A DNA stretch of 64,000 nt from Mytilus edulis (Eukaryota; Mollusca; Bivalvia; Mytilida; Mytilidae). The stretch spans positions 75,359,176-75,423,175 of the forward strand of contig NC_092355.1 of NCBI RefSeq assembly GCF_963676685.1, written 5' to 3'. The position numbers and the translations under genes were made by a program. This document shows positions 58,060 through 64,000 of the stretch, in pieces; position 1 is the first letter of the stretch; the number at the start of each line of letters is the position of its first letter. Under the pieces are notes generated by a model. That model searched no databases, had not been told where the DNA came from, and saw only the letters and a list, made by a program, of their open reading frames with translations.

Positions 58060-58954
58060 ACCTTCTCCCTCTTAACATACTTAATGTACTCACAGGATTG
58101 AAGCTTGAAATTTTTTTCTATTAGTAAGTTTTACAATTTGCCTAAAAGTATGTTAAGTCCTGTACCATTTCAATTTTCAAGTGAAAGATCCTCCTCAAGA
58201 AATTCCATGGTCCTGAAATAAGTACTTACGTAACAGATTGTAGGAAATGGACCTTTGTTTTCCAAAATTCAAATGTTCTCTCACAAAAATTGGAGGTCCC
58301 TGACAATTGGTGACACACTAATTTAAAACTATGAGAAGTAAAGTAAAAATAATGTAATGGTGTGTTATATTGCCATATTTAATGTTGTTGCTTAGTCCTA
58401 TATATTGACCTGATTGAAATGTACACATCTCCTATGTATTGACCTTTACACATCTCCTATACCTTGACCTTTACACATCTCCATTGTTGCTTTGTTGGGT
58501 TGCTGTCTCATTGACATTTATCTCACTTTATTTTTCTTTAGCACAAGTTCAATGCTTAAGTTCAACCAATCTATTTTTGAAGGCAAATAACACTGTAATG
58601 ATGTCATGTGTCTTGTTTACTATAAAAACATTGGTGTTATGGTATTTTGAATGTAAAAACTATATGTTGATTATCTCCCCTTATAGAGTTTGAACATTTT
58701 ACATTGGAAACAAATTTCAATAGTAAATGATCCTATATAGTTCACATATAATGTACACTAACCTATAATAACAACTTGGCTGGACAAGGATCACATGGAC
58801 TATAATAACAACTTGACTGGACAAGGATCACATTGACTGGACATGGATCACATTGACTGGACACGTCTCTAATAAATACAAATAATAGATGTTCAAAATA
58901 AAAATATGGCTAAAAAAGAAAAAGACAAACAACAGTACACAAAACACAAAATTA
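58060..58954. other. Upstream flank with a short tandem repeat
   Basis: 58778-58862 has about four copies of GGACAAGGATCACATTGACT. The rest shows no gene; if the ankyrin-Roc promoter lies in the window it is somewhere between here and 64 kb, but no core promoter motif was convincing. Confidence 0.45.
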
Positions 58955-59425
58955 ACAAGAATGTGTCCATAGTACACAGATACCCCACTTGCATTATTAT
59001 TTTCCATGTTCAACGGACCGTGAAATTGGGTAAAAAATATAATTTGGCCTTAAAAGTAAAAAGATCAACCAAAAGGGAACATGTGTACTAAGTTTCAACT
59101 TTAACTTCATCGAAAACTACCTTGACCAAAAACTTTAACCTGAAACTCACACTTTTAATTTTTATGTTCAGTGGACCATAAAAATGGGGTCAAAAGTTTA
59201 ATTTTGTTTTAAAATAAAAAAGATCATATCATAAGGAACATGTGTACTAAGTTTTAAGTGGATTGGACTTCAGCTTCATCAAAAACTACCTTGACCAAAA
59301 ACTTTAACCTGAAGTGGGATGAACAGATGGACAGACGGACGGACTGATGAACAGAGGGAAGGATGCACAGACCAGAAAACATAATGCCCCTCTACTATCG
59401 TAGGTGGGGCATAAAAATTAAAATG
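58955..59425 (+). repeat. Family G dispersed repeat
   Basis: AACAAGAATGTGTCCATAG, ACCCCACTTGCATTATTAT, GGGAACATGTGTACTAAGTT (twice), CTTGACCAAAAACTTTAACC (twice), then GACAGACGGACGGACTGATG and GTGGGGCATAAAAA. Confidence 0.85.
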
Positions 59426-60454
59426 ATTAAAGACTGAGCAACAGGAAACCCATCAAAAGTTGAGGGTTATCTCAGGTGATCCACATGTGTTGCTCATTAA
59501 TAAGAACAAAGTTTTCATAGGTTGAATACAATGTTGACCTCTTTCATTGAATGGTTGCTGTCTCATTGACATTAACATCCAATCTTTCTTTCCTACACTG
59601 CAAGTGACTTCTTAAAAATTCTTACTCTTTAAGCAAATCACAATGTAATGATTGCAATGTTTTGTTTAGTTTGGACTCCCAAATGAAATTAATTTTGTAA
59701 TTATGTCATGTTATTTTTTGTGTCCAATTTATTTAACAAAAGTAGATGAGTGCAAAATGTTAATCCTGTTTAAAAAGAATTAAAAATCAAAGTGATGGAA
59801 ATCACTCATGGAAAGATTGGAAGAGTAGCTTAAATAATTTCAAATCATATTTAGATATGGGGCGGACAAAAAAGAACAGAAATAAGCGCTAGTGTAATGC
59901 TACTTTGAATTCACTAGTTACAATGTAGTTCTTGATTATCTCCCCTTTAAGAATGTTAACATTTGCAATTGAAATATATTTCTGAAAAATCAGAATTTCA
60001 TTTGATAAACTAAATAACCAAACGTTCCAAAACAATTTGACTATAATGTTCACTTACCTTTACTAAGTAATAAATTGACTGGACTTGAATCAAATAAAAA
60101 TGGACAGTAGATCTTTAAACTGAAAATATAAAATAGCTCAATTTCAGTTTCAGATAAATATCGGTTGAACCATTTCTGAACATGTATATACTTTTTTAGC
60201 ATGTAAGCTTGTGACAAGTAACTTGTTGTGTAGATTTCCTGGTTAACTTTTTTTCCTTCTTAAAAAAAAATCTTTATACAAGAAATGATGCTGCTAACAA
60301 ACAAAGCTCTCAAAATTAGTCATTCCCACGGTCTCTTGCAATTGACATTGGGCAAAGTCCAATAAAAATTGGTCTGGTCTAGTATAAAAGTGATGTGACG
60401 TCTAGGTATTACACCTGTATGTCATTCACTTCTTCTAGAAATCATGTACAGTAA
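59426..60454. other. Upstream flank, no gene
   Basis: Only the doubtful leader exon at 60058-60119 was noted. Confidence 0.35.
60058..60119 (-). other. Possible further 5' UTR exon
   Basis: The minus strand shows an ATATTTTCAG acceptor and a strong AAAG|GTAAGTG donor 62 bases apart. A related sequence sharing GTCCAGTCAA and a GTTAGTG donor lies near 58.76-58.87 kb, so one may be a duplicate of the other. There is no long reading frame. This could be a leader exon of the ankyrin-Roc gene or a chance match. Confidence 0.2.
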
Positions 60455-60752
60455 TATTCATGATTTAGGGGTGGAGATCTAGACAGTTTACAAGTTCTCA
60501 AACAGGCAGGAGGTAATAGTGACCCTAGTGGACTAGCCTTTTATTTCATCTGATTTGTTTTATTGTCCAATACAAGAATACTTTATATGGCAAAGGGGGT
60601 GGGGATCACAACCGTTTTACAAGTTCTCAAACATGAGGAGATGGGGATGACCCAGAGAGACTCCCACTATATTTCACTTGATTTGTTTTGTTGCCCCATA
60701 AAAGAATATATATGGTTTAGGGGTGGGGATCTCGACCATTTACAAGTTTTCA
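60455..60752 (+). repeat. About 130-base tandem repeat, 2.5 copies
   Basis: Copies share GGGGTGGGGATC, TTTACAAGTTCTCAAACA, TTTCATCTGATTTGTTTT and AAGAATA. Confidence 0.75.
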
Positions 60753-60753
60753 A

Positions 60754-61850
60754 AACTAGAGGCTCTAAAGAGCCTGTGTCGCTCACCTTGGTATATATGA
60801 ATATTAAACAAAGGTCGCAGATAGATTCATGAAAAAATTGTGTTTTGGTGATGGTGATGTGTTTGTACACTGTTAGTAAAAATTTACAAATTTTATGAAT
60901 ATTGTTAAAAATTATAAACTATAAAGGAAAAAAAAAATATCTCCATAAGGGGTCAATTGACCATTTTGGTCATGTTGACTTATGCTGTACAGTATTGCTG
61001 TTTACAGTTTATCTCTTTCTATATATACAATAATATTAAAGATAATAACAAAAAACTGCAATTTTTTTTTTAAATTACCAATTTAGGGGCAGCAACCTAA
61101 CAACGGGTTGTCCGATCCATCTGAAAATTTCAGGGCAGATAGATCTTGACCTGATAAACAATTTAACCACAGTCAGATTTGACCTAAATGCTTTGGTTTT
61201 TGAGTAATAAGCCCAAAATGCATTTTACCCCTATGTTCTATTTTTAGCCGTCACGGCCATCTTGGTTGGATGGCTGGGTCACCGGACACATTTTAAAAAC
61301 TAGATACCCAAAAGATGATTGTGGCTAAGTTTGGATTAATTTGGCCCAGTAGTTTCAGAGGAGAAGATTTTTGTAAAAGATTACTAAGATTTAAAAAAAA
61401 TGGTTAAAAATTAACTATAAAGGGCAATAACTCCATTTTGGTCATTTGACTTATTTGCGAATCTTACTTTGCTGAACATTATTGCTTTTTACAGTTTATC
61501 TCTATCTATAATAAAATTCAAGATAATAACCAAAAACAGCAAACTTTCCTTAAAATTACCAATTCAGGGGCAGCAACCCAACAATGGGTTGTCCGATTCA
61601 TCTGAAAATTTCAGGGCAGATAGATCTTGACCTGATGAACAATAAAATCCCATGTCAGATTTGCTCTGGCGGCCATCTTAGATGGTTGGCCAGGTCACCG
61701 GAAACATTTTTCAAACTAGATACCCCAATGATGATTGTGGTCAAGTTTGGTCAAATTTGGCCCAATAGTTTCAGAGGAGAAGATTTTTGTAAAAGTTAAC
61801 GACGATGGATGCCAAGTGATGAAAAATGCTCGGGCCAGGTGAGCTAAAAA
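60754..61850 (+). repeat. Full-length-looking family A copy
   Basis: It starts CTAGAGGCTCTAAAGAGCCT, has two internal units (GGGCAGCAACCTAACAACGG; GGGCAGCAACCCAACAATGG) and ends GGGCCAGGTGAGCTAAAAA. The GCTCACC near the start and GGTGAGC at the end are complementary. Confidence 0.85.
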
Positions 61851-62625
61851 GGGGGATAGTAAGTCAATGTAAAACTAAAAGCACGTGTTCGACTTGTTAA
61901 ACTGTTTTCTTTTTAACTGGATTATAAATTTATTTATTTAATCTAAATTATCATTAACGTTTGCTGAATCTAATTTGAATAATTCAATAAATCAATTGTC
62001 TATCTTCAGAAAGAATTCTCCTGTCAGGTTTGTTGATCTACCTGTACAAGATCAGGTACAAGTGATAAGCGATCTTAATCCAGATATCCCTCAGGCATTA
62101 GAACTGTATTGGATTATAATACAATAAGACTAACATGCCTAAGGGTTATGCAATTACACAAAAATGTACATGCATTTGATTATAATTGCTAAAAAATATG
62201 GCATCGGGCTGTAAAAATCGAAAACAGATTTGAACGATGGCGCAAGACAATTTAACGATGGCGAGGGTCATTTGACAACGGCGGAAGATATTTGAACGAT
62301 GCCGGGGCGCCATCATTAAACAGGTCATGGAGATCCCTGGGTAGTCCATGTTTACTAGTTAGATTCAGATGGGGGGGGCAAGGGTTCCTACTTCCCCCCT
62401 TTTTGTGGGAAAAGCTTGGTTATTTAGGGAATCACTGGAACATGGCTGGAAGCAGGCCCCTCTTAGGCAGTCAGTGGATCCGCCACTGCTTCTAAACTAT
62501 GACTATTTAAGTAAGTAAGTAAGTAGAACTTTATTTTGATTTGGCATCTTGACAAACATTACAAACATAAGCTCTAATGAGCTTTTAACCAAAAATAAAA
62601 ACAAGCAAGTGGATAATTTTAATAG
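61851..62625. other. Mixed repeat remnants
   Basis: 62226-62315 has about four copies of a 22-24 base unit with AACGATGGCG. 62340-62490 ends in GTCAGTGGATCCGCCACTG, a common mussel phrase. 62511-62600 (AAGTAAGTAAGTAGAACTTT, AAGCTCTAATGAGCTTTTAA) matches the element end seen at 35.16 kb. Confidence 0.6.
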
Positions 62626-62629
62626 TATA

Positions 62630-63060
62630 AAAATATGCAAGTGTTCAGTAAACAGGAAGTTGTCGAGTGATGAATCTGAAAACGCATCACACGGTATAGC
62701 TGACTTATATAAATCCTGAAACCAAATTTCAGAAATCCTTGTATTGTAGTTCCTGAGAAAAATGTGACGAACATTTTCAACTTGGCTATGATGTGTAAAA
62801 TCATACAAGTGTTCGGTAAACAGGAAGTCGATGAATTATGAATCTGAAAACGCATCACACGGTATGGCTGACATATATAAATGTTGATACCAAATTACAG
62901 AAAGGGTGGATGTGTAGTTCCTGAGAAAAATGTGACGAAAGTTTCATGGGACGGACTGACTGATGGACTGACAGACGGACTGACAGACGGACGGACGGAC
63001 GGACTGACAGACAGAGGTAAAACAGTATACCCCCCTTTTTTTTAAAGCGGGGGTATAATA
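62630..63060 (+). repeat. Family D tandem repeat, second locus
   Basis: Two and a half units carry GTAAACAGGAAGT, GAATCTGAAAACGCATCACA and CCTGAGAAAAATGTGACGAA. They are followed by GACGGACGGACGGACTGACA and AGAGGTAAAACAGTATACCC, as at 16.36-17.12 kb. Confidence 0.85.
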
Positions 63061-64000
63061 AAAAATAAAACAAGGCATGCAGCATGCAAAATAAATAATA
63101 AAAAGCAGCACAAAATTTAACTCTAGCAATAACATGTATCTTGCTTAAATACCAAAACATATATATGAAGCACTATTTTTTTTAAATTTGCAGTTTAAAA
63201 TTATTTTTTAAATAATTAATAATTTATAAAAGTAAAAATTTCAAATCTTGTATATTAATAATATTTTAAAATGTAAAAAACAAAATTTTAGTTGCAATGC
63301 AAGTTGTTAATGCAGCATAAAAAGCAATTGTAAAACAAATTATCTACAGGCAGGGCAAAAACAGCCTGTTCCACTACAGGACTGAACAAGATTTCTAAAA
63401 TGTGAGAAGCTGTTAAAAGTCCTGAAATGGTCTGGTAAGCTATTTCATAAAGAAGCAGCAGCAAAACTGAAAGATTTTTTTCCGTATGAAGTAGTTCTTA
63501 CCTGACATTTGCCTGTGGGATTTCCAAAATATTACTGTATCTAAAAGAATATTAAGTGTGTTTAATTTGGAGTAAATTTTGTAAACATGATTATTTACAA
63601 TTCTATTAGTCTCAAGTGCCATAGTTCTAATGTTCAGTATTACATGTGTATATTTTCAGGGGTTAAAAAATCCACTATCCCGACACTAGATCATTTACGC
63701 CTCGGGCAATTAAAATGTGTAACCCGATATGCCCGACGGACTAGTAACAAAAAATTCTTGACGTTTACAAAATAGAAAGTGGAAAATCCCTTCATCACTA
63801 TTCTATGTTAGCCAATCCAATTCAATTAAGTCATCCGGGTTTCCAAGAATTTGAACTGGTTTGTACAGGTCCTGTTGTACATATTTTAATCAAAGAGCAG
63901 ATTGCTCTGAGGGATACAATTGCCATTGTTTTCATTGACACATGTATACATGTGGCTGGATAATATTATTTTCAAAACTAATTCAACTGCACATGTAAAA
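63061..64000. other. Right end of window, nothing recognised
   Basis: AT-rich, without a coding frame, repeat family or element end that I could identify. Confidence 0.35.

Noticed and set aside
62855..63160. Frame with a serine-valine-arginine-proline repeat peptide
   Set aside because: It is the translated GACGGACGGACTGACAG tail of a dispersed repeat.

Overview
ORGANISM. The window is eukaryotic and almost certainly from a marine mussel (Mytilus or a close relative). It is AT-rich, its genes have short exons in very long introns, and it is crowded with interspersed repeats I recognise as typical of Mytilus. Examples are the repeat opening with GAGGCTCTAAAGAGCCTG, the one containing GATGTGGTATGAGTGCCAAT, the one with CCAGCTGAAGCCCGCC, and the AACAAGAATGTGTCCATAG repeat ending in GACGGACGGAC. 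Species is inference; bivalve is secure.

HOST GENE. One host gene dominates and runs on the minus strand across nearly the whole window. Its coding start is a tiny exon at 56845-56868 (M-E-D-W-N-Q). Then come an N-terminal ankyrin exon (48628-48711), four tandem single-repeat ankyrin exons (42398-42496, 41909-42007, 41249-41347, 40762-40860), two closing ankyrin exons (28469-28576, 22015-22086), a linker exon (19323-19374), an exon with a GKKGAGKTS P-loop (4560-4820) and an exon with a DFAGDEEFY switch II motif (2395-2844). All junctions have consistent phase and give about 480 residues before the gene leaves the left edge. The architecture is ankyrin repeats plus a Roc-type Ras-like GTPase. 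The four array exons differ by 20 of 99 bases, nearly all replacement changes at the ankyrin target-contact positions, while the adjacent intron sequence is almost identical. This is the main biological finding.

MOBILE DNA. Everything else is repeats or mobile elements sitting in or near introns of that gene. (1) A complete-looking ISL2EU-type DNA transposon at 49025-54675 encodes a THAP protein, a DDE transposase and, convergently, a SWIM plus YqaJ nuclease; it has matching ends, a 2-bp target duplication and a nested truncated LINE. (2) An 11.2-kb insertion at 28731-39951, with 22-bp terminal inverted repeats, splits the ankyrin-exon array. (3) A hAT-type MITE at 13079-13933 has a perfect 8-bp target duplication. 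(4) A dead Penelope-like reverse transcriptase lies at 9300-10492. (5) Smaller elements include a tRNA-derived SINE, several MITEs and foldbacks, and many copies of high-copy mussel repeats.

TANDEM ARRAYS. A 29-bp minisatellite (about 22.6-27.7 kb) creates false ORFs of more than 800 codons in forward frames. A 55-bp minisatellite (43.3-47.1 kb, with a diverged remainder at 48.24-48.56 kb) is interrupted by a 1.16-kb element. Arrays of 62 bp and 38 bp lie near the gene start. No rRNA gene, functional tRNA gene or CRISPR array was seen.

LIMITS. Exon calls rest on reading frame, splice signals and repeat homology by eye, with no transcript data. Element boundaries outside the few with clear ends are approximate.
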